DNA of 64,000 nucleotides from Pseudomonas sp. Bout1 (GTDB lineage Bacteria; Pseudomonadota; Gammaproteobacteria; Pseudomonadales; Pseudomonadaceae): NCBI RefSeq assembly GCF_034314165.1, contig NZ_JAVIWK010000001.1, positions 3,115,001 to 3,179,000 of the forward strand, read 5' to 3'. Shown piece by piece: positions 15,796 to 25,098 of this stretch (position 1 is its first letter; each line of letters starts with the position of its first letter). The notes under the pieces were generated by a model. It saw only the letters and a program-made list of their open reading frames with translations, ran no database searches and was not told where the DNA came from. The position numbers and the translations under genes were made by a program.

Positions 15796-18700
15796 TCATT
15801 TCATGGGGGGCGGCATCATCGCACGCAGAAAAGCGCTGGCGGGGTCATGACCGCCGAGGGCGTCTGACAGGGCCAGGGGTCGCCCGGCTGCCTGCCTCGC
15901 CTGGTCGATACCTGCCAGTAAATGTTTGTCGATGATGGTCGCGGCGATGCCCTGGCTTCTGGGCGAACTGAAGGTGTTGGGCACTGCAGGCCGAGGGCCA
16001 TACACGGCCGGCAGGTGGGCAAAACGCTCGGCACTGACGGTCGCGTGCTGTTGCTCGACGGGGTTGGTGCCCAGGTGGTAGGCCGACCAATCGATCGGTA
16101 ATTCGCGCCCCTTGGGGTTAGCGGCATCAGCGGCTGTGGCAAACGCTTGATAGGCCAGGCCTGGGAGGCGAGCCACTTTCAGTTGCCTTGGGAAAAATTC
16201 ATAAAAGTGCCTGTCGCCAAAGTATTGGCTCAGTACCAACACGCCATAGCGCCCGACACTGGCGCCGGGTTGAGGCTGGCGCAGGCGATAGAACTGCAAG
16301 TCGCCGTATTCCATGGCTTCGCGACTCAGCAGCGTCAGTTGCGACATCCAATACACAATTGACTGCATCAGCGCAGTTCGCACGTCGCCATAGCGTTGTT
16401 CGAACGTGACGGCAAAGGCCGTATGCAGGGCTGACAACTCATTGAAGCGTTGCGCCATGCCGGCGAAATCAAGCTCCTTGAGGGTGGAACGCCAGTGCGC
16501 CGCATCGGTGGTCAGCAGCCCCGCCATGTGCAACTGGGCCATCGACACCGCGGTGGTGGAGGCGATGCCGGACACCGGGCCCGTCGCGGCAGGCGCACCG
16601 GGCGCGGGCCGCCACTGAATAATCAATTGCTCCAGATGGAGGTTGCCCGGAAACACCCGCTGCAGGTCCTGCACCGCCATGTCGTAGCGGCTGGCGTCGG
16701 GGGCTTCCAGCTGTTCGGTGCTGACTTGCAGCCGGTTGAGCTGTTCATTCAATGCCGCGATGGCGCGGTTCTTGTCTGCGGTACTGCGGGCTGCGGAGTG
16801 TGGTGGGAGTACGCCGTTGGCCACGGCCCAGTCGGTGATGGGCGCTGTGCCCCGGCGGACCCTGCGAGCTGGGGTGACGAAGTAGATCAGCGCCATAAAA
16901 TCGGTGAAGCTCATGGCCCGTGACGCTCCGGGCGTTTCTGCTTCAATCAGGTCGACGTACTGTTTGAAATGCACCCAGGTGTGGGAACTCATGTACGACA
17001 CTTCGCCGCGTATGTCCCGTACCAGGAACTCCGGGGCAACGCCTGCCAGCAACAGGTGCGCGGCCATGGGCGCGGCGTTGGGGCGCGAGACCTTGCGCCG
17101 CACCATGGCCTCTACAACGTTGCGTACCTCAGCAAAGGGCAGGCCCCAGTTGTATGAGTCGGTCAGGTCGTAGCCGGCGACGGTGGCCCGGCGGGCGCCA
17201 GCACCCGGGTCCAGGCTAAGAATCAGTGCGGCAAACAGCAGGGCATTGCGGCTGGCGCGGGTGTTCGTGGCACTGGCGTGCTCGCCGTACCAGCCCACTG
17301 TTTCCGACAACCGCGCCGCCAGCGCCTGGGCCTGGGCCGACGCCAATTGGAGCAGCAACCGATCCGCCTCGGCGCGCACCTGCTCCCTGGTTCTTTCACC
17401 AATGATCGCTTCACTCAGGAAGTCGAACAGTGTTACGTCCTGGCTGGGCAGAAAAGCGGCGACTGCCTGCAGTACCTGTTGGCGTTGCGCCGCCAGCAGC
17501 GGCATCACTTGCAGCGCTCGCCAGTAATTGCCGTGCCGGGGGGGCTTGAGTATCGCAATCGCCAGCAGGCGCGCGGTGACGTGCGCTTCATCGCGGGTAG
17601 TAGGCAGTTTCACTTGGTAGAGATTGAGCAACTGGCGCACGCTGACTTGGCCATCGGTGCTGATGCGCCCTCCCGATTGGCGGGCCAGTTCACGCAAGGG
17701 GTCGGCCATTGAGGTGAGGCGTGTAAGCGGTGTGTCGGCGCGTGTCAGCACCTTGGGTGTATCGTCCAGCGCGTAACCACTGAGGTCGCCGTCGACGGTG
17801 AGCACATACTCACGGGCAGGGTTGAACTGGTGCGCGCCGCTTATGCGTTGAAAAACCGGCTCCCGGCGCAGGTCTGCGAGTAATTGCGCACCTTTGGCGA
17901 TCAGCGGGGCAAAGGGCGAGTCCGGCACCAGGTCGAACGTTGTATCCAGGGTACTTTCAAGTTGTGTATCGAGGGTGATCGACCTGAGTGCTGCCTGCAG
18001 GGTGTGGCGCTCATTGAGCACCGTGATATGGCGCCTGTGTTTGCTCACCGCCGTCACTGAGTACGCCATCGAAGTGACGTACGGAAACGTAGCCGCAGTG
18101 GTGGCACGCAACTGCAGGACCAGGGCCTGTGCCTCCTCTGCGCTGGCGGGCCGGGGGAGTCGATACACGGTCATCAGCGCGGCCAGGCTGAGGCTGGCGT
18201 CTGGCAAGATATCTGTGTGGGCAAGTTTGGCCAGGCGTTCCAGTTCGTCCCATTGTTGGTTCAGCGGTGTGTCGTGGGAGCGATCCACCGGCGAGGTATT
18301 GAACACATGGCTGCCGATCACCGCGACGACCGCTTTTTGCTCGACGGCGTAGTAGTGACGGGGCACAGCGCCGGGGCTCGCGGGGTTGAGGCTCAAGAAT
18401 TCCTCCCCTCCAGTCACGGCTTTAAGCAGCCGTGCAGCGTACTTCAACGTGCTCGACAGCATCGAGTCCGAGTCCAGGCTGAGACGTTGCAGGTAAAGTC
18501 CAAGCCAATCGAAGGGCAGACCACCGTTGGTCTCAGCGCCCAGCAATGCCTGCAGTGCGTCGGCCAGTTGCAGGTAGTCCCGTTGTTCTTCGGTCAGGCG
18601 CTTGCGCAGGGCTGATTTGAGTCGTCCGCTCTCATCCACGCCGGGCAGCGTATCCAGGGTGTGGATTTCCTCCAGAATGACCTGCGCCTGCAAGTGGTTT

Positions 18701-19263
18701 TTCGGTATCGGGTAGCCATAGAAGGGCAAGACCAGGTCCAGTGGCATCTCCCGTGAATGATGTTCGGCAGGGTTTTCCATGAACGGCAGGCCGGCGTTGA
18801 TCGTGTCGATGATCTGCACCACCTCCAGGATCGGGTTCGCGACTTGCCACCAGCCGACGTTATTGTCCAGCGTGAAGGTGTAGGGCGTTTTTACCGTGCC
18901 CTCCAACACCGAGGCCTGCAAGTCTGCGCCACGAAACACCAGGCTTGCCAGTTCCAGGTTGTGGCCTGAGGCCCACTCGCGAAAGGCTGGGCGAGCAATC
19001 GCATCGCCATACAGCTGCGCCCACTGCCCCAGCATTGTGTGGTCGGGCACGCGGATCAAAATGGGTGCGGCGGCGGGTGTGGTGCCTTGGGCAACAAGGC
19101 TGATCAAACCGGCGATCAGTTCAGCGATCAGCACTTGATCATCCTTGAGGCGCAGCGCCTGGCGCGTGATCAGGCCCAGGGCGGAAGGCGAGATGTTTTT
19201 CAGCAGGTGCGACAGAAACGGTAAGTCATCCATGGCGTGAAGGCTCTGTGCGAGGTTGCCCAT
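15796..19263 (-). CDS. Very large protein of unknown function, possible toxin-related
   Basis: A 1155-residue, mainly helical protein without signal peptide, transmembrane pattern or recognised enzyme motif. The N-terminal half is leucine/alanine-rich; the middle has VSYMSSHTWVHFKQYVDLIE and, late, HFYEFFPRQLKVARLPG followed by SPRSQGIAATIIDKHLLAG. From memory, this last pair of segments resembles a conserved stretch of the very large Pseudomonas proteins annotated as dermonecrotic-toxin-like (DUF6543-type), where it is followed by several hundred more residues; here the protein stops about 35 residues later, so it may be a shortened relative. I cannot assign a function. The ATG at 19263 lies in a palindrome 19 bases from the only good ribosome site; an internal ATG at 19233 is an alternative start. 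Confidence 0.6.
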   Translation of the reverse strand: MGNLAQSLHAMDDLPFLSHLLKNISPSALGLITRQALRLKDDQVLIAELIAGLISLVAQGTTPAAAPILIRVPDHTMLGQWAQLYGDAIARPAFREWASGHNLELASLVFRGADLQASVLEGTVKTPYTFTLDNNVGWWQVANPILEVVQIIDTINAGLPFMENPAEHHSREMPLDLVLPFYGYPIPKNHLQAQVILEEIHTLDTLPGVDESGRLKSALRKRLTEEQRDYLQLADALQALLGAETNGGLPFDWLGLYLQRLSLDSDSMLSSTLKYAARLLKAVTGGEEFLSLNPASPGAVPRHYYAVEQKAVVAVIGSHVFNTSPVDRSHDTPLNQQWDELERLAKLAHTDILPDASLSLAALMTVYRLPRPASAEEAQALVLQLRATTAATFPYVTSMAYSVTAVSKHRRHITVLNERHTLQAALRSITLDTQLESTLDTTFDLVPDSPFAPLIAKGAQLLADLRREPVFQRISGAHQFNPAREYVLTVDGDLSGYALDDTPKVLTRADTPLTRLTSMADPLRELARQSGGRISTDGQVSVRQLLNLYQVKLPTTRDEAHVTARLLAIAILKPPRHGNYWRALQVMPLLAAQRQQVLQAVAAFLPSQDVTLFDFLSEAIIGERTREQVRAEADRLLLQLASAQAQALAARLSETVGWYGEHASATNTRASRNALLFAALILSLDPGAGARRATVAGYDLTDSYNWGLPFAEVRNVVEAMVRRKVSRPNAAPMAAHLLLAGVAPEFLVRDIRGEVSYMSSHTWVHFKQYVDLIEAETPGASRAMSFTDFMALIYFVTPARRVRRGTAPITDWAVANGVLPPHSAARSTADKNRAIAALNEQLNRLQVSTEQLEAPDASRYDMAVQDLQRVFPGNLHLEQLIIQWRPAPGAPAATGPVSGIASTTAVSMAQLHMAGLLTTDAAHWRSTLKELDFAGMAQRFNELSALHTAFAVTFEQRYGDVRTALMQSIVYWMSQLTLLSREAMEYGDLQFYRLRQPQPGASVGRYGVLVLSQYFGDRHFYEFFPRQLKVARLPGLAYQAFATAADAANPKGRELPIDWSAYHLGTNPVEQQHATVSAERFAHLPAVYGPRPAVPNTFSSPRSQGIAATIIDKHLLAGIDQARQAAGRPLALSDALGGHDPASAFLRAMMPPPMK

Positions 19264-19278
19264 AGGCTATGGGCAACC
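19254..19278. promoter_or_regulatory. Perfect palindrome over the start codon of the 1155-residue gene
   Basis: Twelve-base arms (GGTTGCCCATAG and its exact complement) around one central base. In the transcript of the minus-strand gene it would form a hairpin holding the ATG at 19263, just behind a strong GGAGG site at about 19282-19287. Either a protein operator or a translational control hairpin is possible. Confidence 0.55.
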
Positions 19279-19392
19279 GGAACCTCCATCGTCGGATGGC
19301 CGGGGCGGGAACAAAAGACGTAGCTTCCTGATGGGGTGTAGCGCGAGTCGACGGCTGCGGCAGTCTTCCCGTCAGGTTCATCAACAAGCCGA

Positions 19393-20304
19393 TCAGCCTT
19401 TGCGGTTCTCGGCGATCCAGGCCGTAGCCAAGTCGATAAACGCGCGCAGTTTCGGCTGGCTCTGGGTGCGGGAGGGAAAATACAGGTACAACCCGCTGCT
19501 CGACGGAACAAAGGATTGCAGCACCTGTACCAGCGCGCCTGAGGCCAAATCCTCCATCACTTCAAAATCACTCACGTAGGCCAGGCCCTGGCCGGCCCGG
19601 GCGGCGGCGATCATCAGGTTGCGGTCATTGACGATCAGCCCGCCGTGAACGCCCACCGTGAATTCCCGGCCCGCACGCTCGAACTCCCAGCGGTGTGCCA
19701 TGCCGGAGGTCAGGAAGCGATAGCCGATGGTTTGATGGGTGGTCAGCTCTTCCGGCGTTGCCGGCGTGCCGGCCTTGGCGACATAACCGGGGGAACCCAC
19801 CACCGACCACTTCAAGTCCGGTGTCAGGCGCACGGCGACCATGTCCTTGTCGATGGATTCACCCAGCCGAATGCCAGCGTCGAAGCCCTGGGTCACCAGG
19901 TCCACGGCGGCATCGTCCAGGGAAATATCCAGCACCACATCCGGAAACGCCTCACGAAAGCGCGGGATCAATGGCTCGATCAACAGCTTGCCCGACAACC
20001 TCGGCACCGTCAGGCGCAGGGTGCCCATGGGGCGGTCGCGGTAACCGCTGAGGGCCGCCAGCGCGTCGTCAATCTCTCCGGCGGCGGGGCGCAAGCGCCT
20101 GTAAAGCGTGGCCCCTGCCTCAGTCAGCGCCACCCGCCTTGTGGTGCGCTGGAACAGCACCACGCCTGTGCGTTTCTCGAGGGTTTTCACCGCATGGCTG
20201 ACGGCCGTCGGCGTTACCCCAAGCCGCGCGGCCGCCTGGGTAAAGTTCTTAAGCTCTGCAACCGCCAGGAACTCGGTCAGGCCGTTGAAGGGGTCAAGGT
20301 TCAT
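19393..20304 (-). CDS. LysR family transcriptional regulator
   Basis: A 303-residue LysR-type regulator of the CrgA/DsdC-like subgroup: helix-turn-helix FLAVAELKNFTQAAARLGVTPTAVSHAVKTLE in parts, then FQRTTRRVALTEAG, and an effector domain with GTLRLTVPRLSG, GFDAGIRLGE and GQGLAYVSDFEV. Typical of regulators divergent from an oxidoreductase, here the SDR gene at 20415, 110 bases away. The start at 20304 begins the domain correctly (MNLDPFNGLTEF); the ribosome site is weak. Confidence 0.88.
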   Translation of the reverse strand: MNLDPFNGLTEFLAVAELKNFTQAAARLGVTPTAVSHAVKTLEKRTGVVLFQRTTRRVALTEAGATLYRRLRPAAGEIDDALAALSGYRDRPMGTLRLTVPRLSGKLLIEPLIPRFREAFPDVVLDISLDDAAVDLVTQGFDAGIRLGESIDKDMVAVRLTPDLKWSVVGSPGYVAKAGTPATPEELTTHQTIGYRFLTSGMAHRWEFERAGREFTVGVHGGLIVNDRNLMIAAARAGQGLAYVSDFEVMEDLASGALVQVLQSFVPSSSGLYLYFPSRTQSQPKLRAFIDLATAWIAENRKG

Positions 20305-20414
20305 TGGGGCGCCATTATGAAATTGAGTTTCAAAGTGCTTGTAGCACGAGGTGATTTTTCTGGCTAATGCCACGGCGTACCTTTACTTCACTTTCACTCC
20401 ATCAGGTACGGATC

Positions 20415-21260
20415 ATGACAACGGCACATTCTTTCAAGCGTGTTTGGCTGGTAACCGGAGCTTCCCGGGGTATCGGCGCAAAAATCGTCGCGGCGGCGCT
20501 GGCCCATGGCGACGCAGTGGTGGCCACGGCGCGCAATGCCCAGGCCGTCACCGAGCGTTTCGGCGCGCAACCCGGACTGCTGGCGGTGCAACTGGATGTG
20601 ACCGACGAGGCCCAGGCAGCCAGTGTTGCCCGTGCTGCGGTTGAGCACTTCGGGCGTATCGATGTGCTGGTCAACAATGCCGGTTTTGGTTTGTTGGGCG
20701 CGGTCGAGGAAGCGTCTGCCGAGGAGGTTCGCCGGTTGTACGAAACCAATGTCTTCGGCCTGCTCAATGTCACACGCGGTGTATTGCCCTTCATGCGCAA
20801 GGCGCGCAGCGGGCACGTTATCAACATTTCGTCGGTGGGCGGCTTCCGCTCCGGTGCGGGGTTTGGCACCTATTGCTCGACCAAATTTGCCGTGGAGGGG
20901 CTCAGTGAGGCGCTGCACGCGGAACTCGCTCCCCTGGGCATCAAAGTGACGGTGGTTGAACCGGGTTATTTCCGTACCGACTTCCTGGACGGCAACTCCC
21001 TGGTGGAGTCGCCCGTGGTTATCGAGGATTACGCCGCCACATCGGGCGAGGTGCGCAAGCTGGCCAAGGTCTACAACCAGCAGCAACCGGGAAACCCGGA
21101 GCTACTGGCGGTGGCCATGATCAAGTTGGTAGAGGCGCCGCAGCCGCCGATGCGCCTGGCATTGGGCACCGACACGTTGCAGGCGATTGAGGACAAGCTG
21201 GCTTACGTCAAGGAAGAGACCTACGCCTGGCGTGAGTTGTCGGCCTCAACCGATTTCTGA
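20415..21260 (+). CDS. Short-chain dehydrogenase/reductase (SDR)
   Basis: A 281-residue classical SDR. It shows WLVTGASRGIG (cofactor glycine motif), VLVNNAGFG, HVINISSVGG and the active-site YCSTK. The extended C-terminal substrate region (EPGYFRTDFLDGNSL, then LALGTDTLQAIEDKL) is that of the common oxidoreductases often found divergent from a CrgA-like LysR, as here. The substrate is unknown. The ATG at 20415 has a GGTACGGA site; the in-frame extension to 20367 is unlikely. Confidence 0.86.
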   Translation: MTTAHSFKRVWLVTGASRGIGAKIVAAALAHGDAVVATARNAQAVTERFGAQPGLLAVQLDVTDEAQAASVARAAVEHFGRIDVLVNNAGFGLLGAVEEASAEEVRRLYETNVFGLLNVTRGVLPFMRKARSGHVINISSVGGFRSGAGFGTYCSTKFAVEGLSEALHAELAPLGIKVTVVEPGYFRTDFLDGNSLVESPVVIEDYAATSGEVRKLAKVYNQQQPGNPELLAVAMIKLVEAPQPPMRLALGTDTLQAIEDKLAYVKEETYAWRELSASTDF

Positions 21261-21271
21261 CACCCAATGGC

Positions 21272-21383
21272 GTAGCAGCTGTCGAGCGCCAGCGAGGCTG
21301 CGTCAGGCGCGCCTCGGTGCAGTGCCAGGCTCGATAACAGCGGTGCGGCTAACGCAGCCTCGCTGGGGCTCGACAGCTGCTAC
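21272..21383. repeat. REPIN (GTAGCAGCTGTCGAGC type)
   Basis: GTAGCAGCTGTCGAGC at 21272 is matched by its exact complement ending at 21383, with further pairing inside (AGCGAGGCTGCG/CGCAGCCTCGCT). Two inverted REP halves around a short centre define a REPIN. It lies between the stops of convergent genes and may also stop or stabilise transcripts. Confidence 0.85.
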
Positions 21384-21396
21384 GGTGGTTCTACTG

Positions 21397-23001
21397 CTAG
21401 GGGCCGGGCACCAGGAACGCCGCCGCCAGCAGTTGCCGGGTATAGGCGTGCTGGGGGTTGGCGAAAATCGCGGGTGCATCGCCTTGTTCTACCACCTGCC
21501 CATGCTTGACCACCATCAACTGGTGACTCAAGGCCTTGACCACCGCCAGGTCGTGGCTGATGAACAGGTAGGTAAGGTTGTACTTGGCCTGCAAGTTACG
21601 CAGCAATTCCACCACTTGGCGCTGCACGGTGCGGTCGAGGGCCGAGGTCGGTTCGTCCAGCAGGATCAGCCGGGGCTTGAGCACCAGGGCTCGGGCGATG
21701 GCGATGCGTTGGCGTTGGCCGCCGGAGAATTCATGGGGGTAGCGATTGCGGGTTTCCGGGTCCAGCCCCACTTCCTTGAGCGCGGCGATAATCGCCGCTT
21801 CCTGCTCGGCCGCAGTGCCTATCTTGTGAATGCGCAAGCCTTCGCCGACGATCTCGCTTACGCACATGCGTGGGCTCAGGCTGCCGAACGGGTCCTGGAA
21901 CACCACCTGCATTTCCCGGCGCAACGGCCGCACCTGTTGCTGGCTGAGTTTATCCATCTGATGGCCTTCGAAGCGAATGCTGCCCTTGCTCGCAATCAGC
22001 CGCAAAATCGCCAGGCCCAGGGTGGATTTGCCCGAGCCACTTTCACCAACGATACCCAGGGTCTGGCCCTGAGGCAGGCTGAAGTTAATGCCGTCTACTG
22101 CCTTGACGTAATCGATGGTGTTGCGCAGGAAACCTTTCTTGATCGGGAACCAGACTTTCAAGTCATCGACTTCCAGCAACGGCGGGCCGACTTCATTGGT
22201 GGCAGGGCCGCCGCTGGGCTCGGCTGCCAGCAGCTCCTGGGTGTAGGGATGCTGCGGCGACTGGAACAGGGTTTCGCACTCGGCCTGCTCGACAATGCAG
22301 CCTTTTTGCATCACGCATACCCGATGGGCAATGCGCCTTACCAGGTTCAGGTCATGGCTGATCAGCAGCAAGGCCATGCCCAGGCGCGCCTGCAACTCCT
22401 TGAGCAGCTCCAGGATCTTCAGTTGCACCGTAACGTCGAGCGCGGTGGTTGGTTCGTCGGCAATCAGCAATTCTGGTTCGTTAGCCAGGGCCATGGCGAT
22501 CATCACCCGTTGCCGCTGGCCGCCGGACAGTTCGTGGGGCAGGGCCTTGAGGCGCTTGTGGGGTTCGGGGATGCCCACCAGTTCGAGCAACTCCAGGGTG
22601 CGCCGGGTGGCGACCTTGCCGCTCAGTCCCTTGTGCAGGCCGAGCACTTCGTTGATCTGCTTCTCGATGCAATGCAGCGGGTTCAGCGAAGTCATCGGTT
22701 CCTGGAAGATCATCGCAATGCGGTTGCCGCGAATATGCCGGATGGTCTTCTCTTTAAGGGTCAGCAAGTCGTGGTTGGCGTACTGGATGGTGCCCGAAGG
22801 GTGCCGCGCCAGCGGGTAGGGCAGCAGGCGCAAAATAGAGTGCGCCGTGACCGACTTGCCGGAGCCGCTTTCGCCCACCAGCGCCAGGGTTTCGCCGCGC
22901 TTGATATCGAAGCTGACGTTGTTCACCACACGCTGGTGGCTGTTGCCTACGACGAACTCGACGGAGAGGTCGCGGACTTCGATCAGATTGTCCTGATTCA
23001 T
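21397..23001 (-). CDS. yejF: Yej-type oligopeptide ABC transporter, fused double ATPase
   Basis: A 534-residue protein with two complete ABC ATPase domains. Domain 1 has Walker A GESGSGKS near residue 40, the signature LSGGQRQRV and Walker B LLIADEP; domain 2 has GESGSGKS near residue 310, FSGGQRQRIAIARAL and LILLDEP. Each is followed by the oligopeptide/dipeptide transporter C-terminal tail (HPYTQELLAAEP, HAYTRQLLAA). This layout is that of YejF, which powers uptake of oligopeptides and microcin C in E. coli. The start at 23001 has a GAGGAAA site. It is the last gene of a five-gene operon and follows yejE by one base. Confidence 0.93.
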   Translation of the reverse strand: MNQDNLIEVRDLSVEFVVGNSHQRVVNNVSFDIKRGETLALVGESGSGKSVTAHSILRLLPYPLARHPSGTIQYANHDLLTLKEKTIRHIRGNRIAMIFQEPMTSLNPLHCIEKQINEVLGLHKGLSGKVATRRTLELLELVGIPEPHKRLKALPHELSGGQRQRVMIAMALANEPELLIADEPTTALDVTVQLKILELLKELQARLGMALLLISHDLNLVRRIAHRVCVMQKGCIVEQAECETLFQSPQHPYTQELLAAEPSGGPATNEVGPPLLEVDDLKVWFPIKKGFLRNTIDYVKAVDGINFSLPQGQTLGIVGESGSGKSTLGLAILRLIASKGSIRFEGHQMDKLSQQQVRPLRREMQVVFQDPFGSLSPRMCVSEIVGEGLRIHKIGTAAEQEAAIIAALKEVGLDPETRNRYPHEFSGGQRQRIAIARALVLKPRLILLDEPTSALDRTVQRQVVELLRNLQAKYNLTYLFISHDLAVVKALSHQLMVVKHGQVVEQGDAPAIFANPQHAYTRQLLAAAFLVPGP

Positions 23002-23002
23002 C

Positions 23003-24022
23003 TCATTTCCTCGGGTCGAAGGCATCGCGAGCGGACTCGCCGATAAACACCAGCAAACTCAACATGATCGCCAGCACGGCAAAGGCACTCATGCCCAGCC
23101 ACGGCGCTTGCAGATTGGATTTGCCCTGGGCCACCAGTTCACCCAGGGACGGCGAACCGGCGGGCAGTCCAAAGCCCAGGAAGTCCAGGGCGGTGAGGGT
23201 GCCGATCGCCCCGGTCAGGATGAATGGCATGAAGGTCATGGTAGAGACCATGGCGTTGGGCAGGATATGGCGGAACATGATCGCGCTGTTCTGCATGCCC
23301 AATGCCCGGGCCGCCCGCACGTACTCCAGGTTACGCCCGCGCAGGAACTCGGCGCGCACCACGTCTACCAGGCTCATCCAGGAAAACAGCAGCATGATCC
23401 CCAGCAGCCACCAGAAGTTGGGCTGCACGAAACTGGCAAGGATGATCAGCAGGTACAGCACCGGCAAGCCGGACCAGATCTCCAGGAAGCGCTGGCCGGC
23501 GAGGTCGACCCAGCCGCCGTAGAAGCCCTGCAAGGCACCCGCGATCACGCCGATGATCGAGCTGAGTATGGTCAACGTCAGTGCAAACAACACTGAAACC
23601 CTGAACCCGTAGATCACCCGCGCCAGCACATCGCGGCCCTGGTCATCGGTGCCCAGCAGGTTGTCCCGCGACGGCGGGGCCGGCGCCGGAACCTTCAGGT
23701 CATAGTTAATGCTCTGGTAGCTGAACGGGATCGGCGCCCACAAGGTCCAGGCATCCTTGGCCTTGAGCAGCTCCTGGATGTAGGGACTCTTGTAGTTGGC
23801 TTCCAGCGGGAATTCACCGCCGAAGGTGGTCTCGGGGTAACGCTTGAGGGCCGGGAAGTACCAGTCGCCGTCGTAATGCACCGCCAGCGGCTTGTCGTTG
23901 GCGATCAACTCGGCGCCCAGGCTCAGGCCGAACAGGATCAGGAACAGCCACAGCGACCACCAGCCACGCTTGTTTGCTTTGAAGCGTTCGAACCGGCGAC
24001 GATTGAGCGGGGATAGATTCAT
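23003..24022 (-). CDS. yejE: Yej-type oligopeptide ABC transporter permease (YejE)
   Basis: A 339-residue inner-membrane permease. An N-terminal helix (WWSLWLFLILFGLSLGAELI) is followed by a long periplasmic insert (DKPLAVHYDGDWYFPALKRYPETTFGG in parts), which is specific for YejE, then the binding-protein-dependent permease domain with GTDDQGRDVLARVIYGFRVS and the EAA-like loop EYVRAARALGMQNSAIMFRHILPN. The start at 24022 has a GGGAG site. It pairs with YejB and lies one base downstream of that gene. Confidence 0.93.
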   Translation of the reverse strand: MNLSPLNRRRFERFKANKRGWWSLWLFLILFGLSLGAELIANDKPLAVHYDGDWYFPALKRYPETTFGGEFPLEANYKSPYIQELLKAKDAWTLWAPIPFSYQSINYDLKVPAPAPPSRDNLLGTDDQGRDVLARVIYGFRVSVLFALTLTILSSIIGVIAGALQGFYGGWVDLAGQRFLEIWSGLPVLYLLIILASFVQPNFWWLLGIMLLFSWMSLVDVVRAEFLRGRNLEYVRAARALGMQNSAIMFRHILPNAMVSTMTFMPFILTGAIGTLTALDFLGFGLPAGSPSLGELVAQGKSNLQAPWLGMSAFAVLAIMLSLLVFIGESARDAFDPRK

Positions 24023-24023
24023 C

Positions 24024-25097
24024 TCAATGCTCCCGGCTGGCGAAGTCGATACGCGGATCGACCAGGGTGTAGGTGAGGTCACCGATCAGCTTCACCACCA
24101 GCCCCAGCAGGGTGAAGATAAACAGCGTGCCGAACACCACCGGGTAGTCGCGGTTGATCGCCGCTTCAAAGCTCATCAGGCCCAGGCCGTCGAGGGAGAA
24201 GATCACCTCCACCAGCAACGAGCCGGTAAAGAAGATGCCGATAAACGCCGATGGGAAGCCGGCGATCACCAGCAGCATCGCGTTGCGAAACACGTGGCCG
24301 TAGAGCACGCGGTGGTTGGTCAGGCCCTTGGCTTTGGCCGTGACTACGTATTGCTTGTTGATCTCGTCGAGGAAGCTGTTTTTGGTGAGCAGGGTCATAG
24401 TCGCGAAGTTGCCGATCACCAGCGCGGTGACGGGCAGGGCCAGGTGCCAGAAGTAATCGAGGATCTTGCCGCCCCAGCTCAACTCGTCAAAGTTGTTGGA
24501 GGTGAGCCCGCGTAACGGAAACCAGTCGAAGTAACTGCCGCCGGCGAACACTACGATCAGCAGGATCGCGAACAGGAACGCCGGGATCGCGTAGCCGACG
24601 ATGATGGCCGAACTGGTCCACACATCAAAATGGCTGCCGTGGCGCGTGGCCTTGGCGATCCCCAGCGGGATCGACACCAGGTACATGATCAGGGTGCTCC
24701 ATAACCCGAGGGAGATCGACACCGGCATCTTTTCCTTGATCAGGTCGATGACCTTGGCATCACGGAAGAAGCTGTCGCCGAAATCCAGCCTGGCGTAGTT
24801 CTTGACCATGATCCACAGGCGTTCCGGCGCCGACTTGTCGAAGCCGTACATCTTCTCGATTTCCTTCACCAGGGCCGGGTCCAAACCCTGGGCGCCGCGG
24901 TAGCTGGAGCCAGCCACCGAGACTTCGGCACCGCCGCCGGCGATCCGGCTGGTGGCGCCTTCAAAGCCTTCGAGCTTGGCGATCATCTGCTCCACCGGGC
25001 CTCCGGGGGCGGCCTGGATGATCACAAAGTTGATCAGCAAAATACCGAACAGGGTCGGGATGATCAGCAGCAGTCGGCGAACAATATAGGCCAGCAT
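24024..25097 (-). CDS. yejB: Yej-type oligopeptide ABC transporter permease (YejB)
   Basis: A 357-residue inner-membrane permease starting with the family-typical [19 protein letters not shown] and [15 protein letters not shown]. It has the core segments [22 protein letters not shown], the cytoplasmic EAA loop ([23 protein letters not shown]) and a DPRIDF tail, all characteristic of YejB. Together with YejE it forms the membrane channel for oligopeptides. It follows the second binding protein by one base. Confidence 0.93.
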   Translation of the reverse strand: MLAYIVRRLLLIIPTLFGILLINFVIIQAAPGGPVEQMIAKLEGFEGATSRIAGGGAEVSVAGSSYRGAQGLDPALVKEIEKMYGFDKSAPERLWIMVKNYARLDFGDSFFRDAKVIDLIKEKMPVSISLGLWSTLIMYLVSIPLGIAKATRHGSHFDVWTSSAIIVGYAIPAFLFAILLIVVFAGGSYFDWFPLRGLTSNNFDELSWGGKILDYFWHLALPVTALVIGNFATMTLLTKNSFLDEINKQYVVTAKAKGLTNHRVLYGHVFRNAMLLVIAGFPSAFIGIFFTGSLLVEVIFSLDGLGLMSFEAAINRDYPVVFGTLFIFTLLGLVVKLIGDLTYTLVDPRIDFASREH

Positions 25098-25098
25098 C

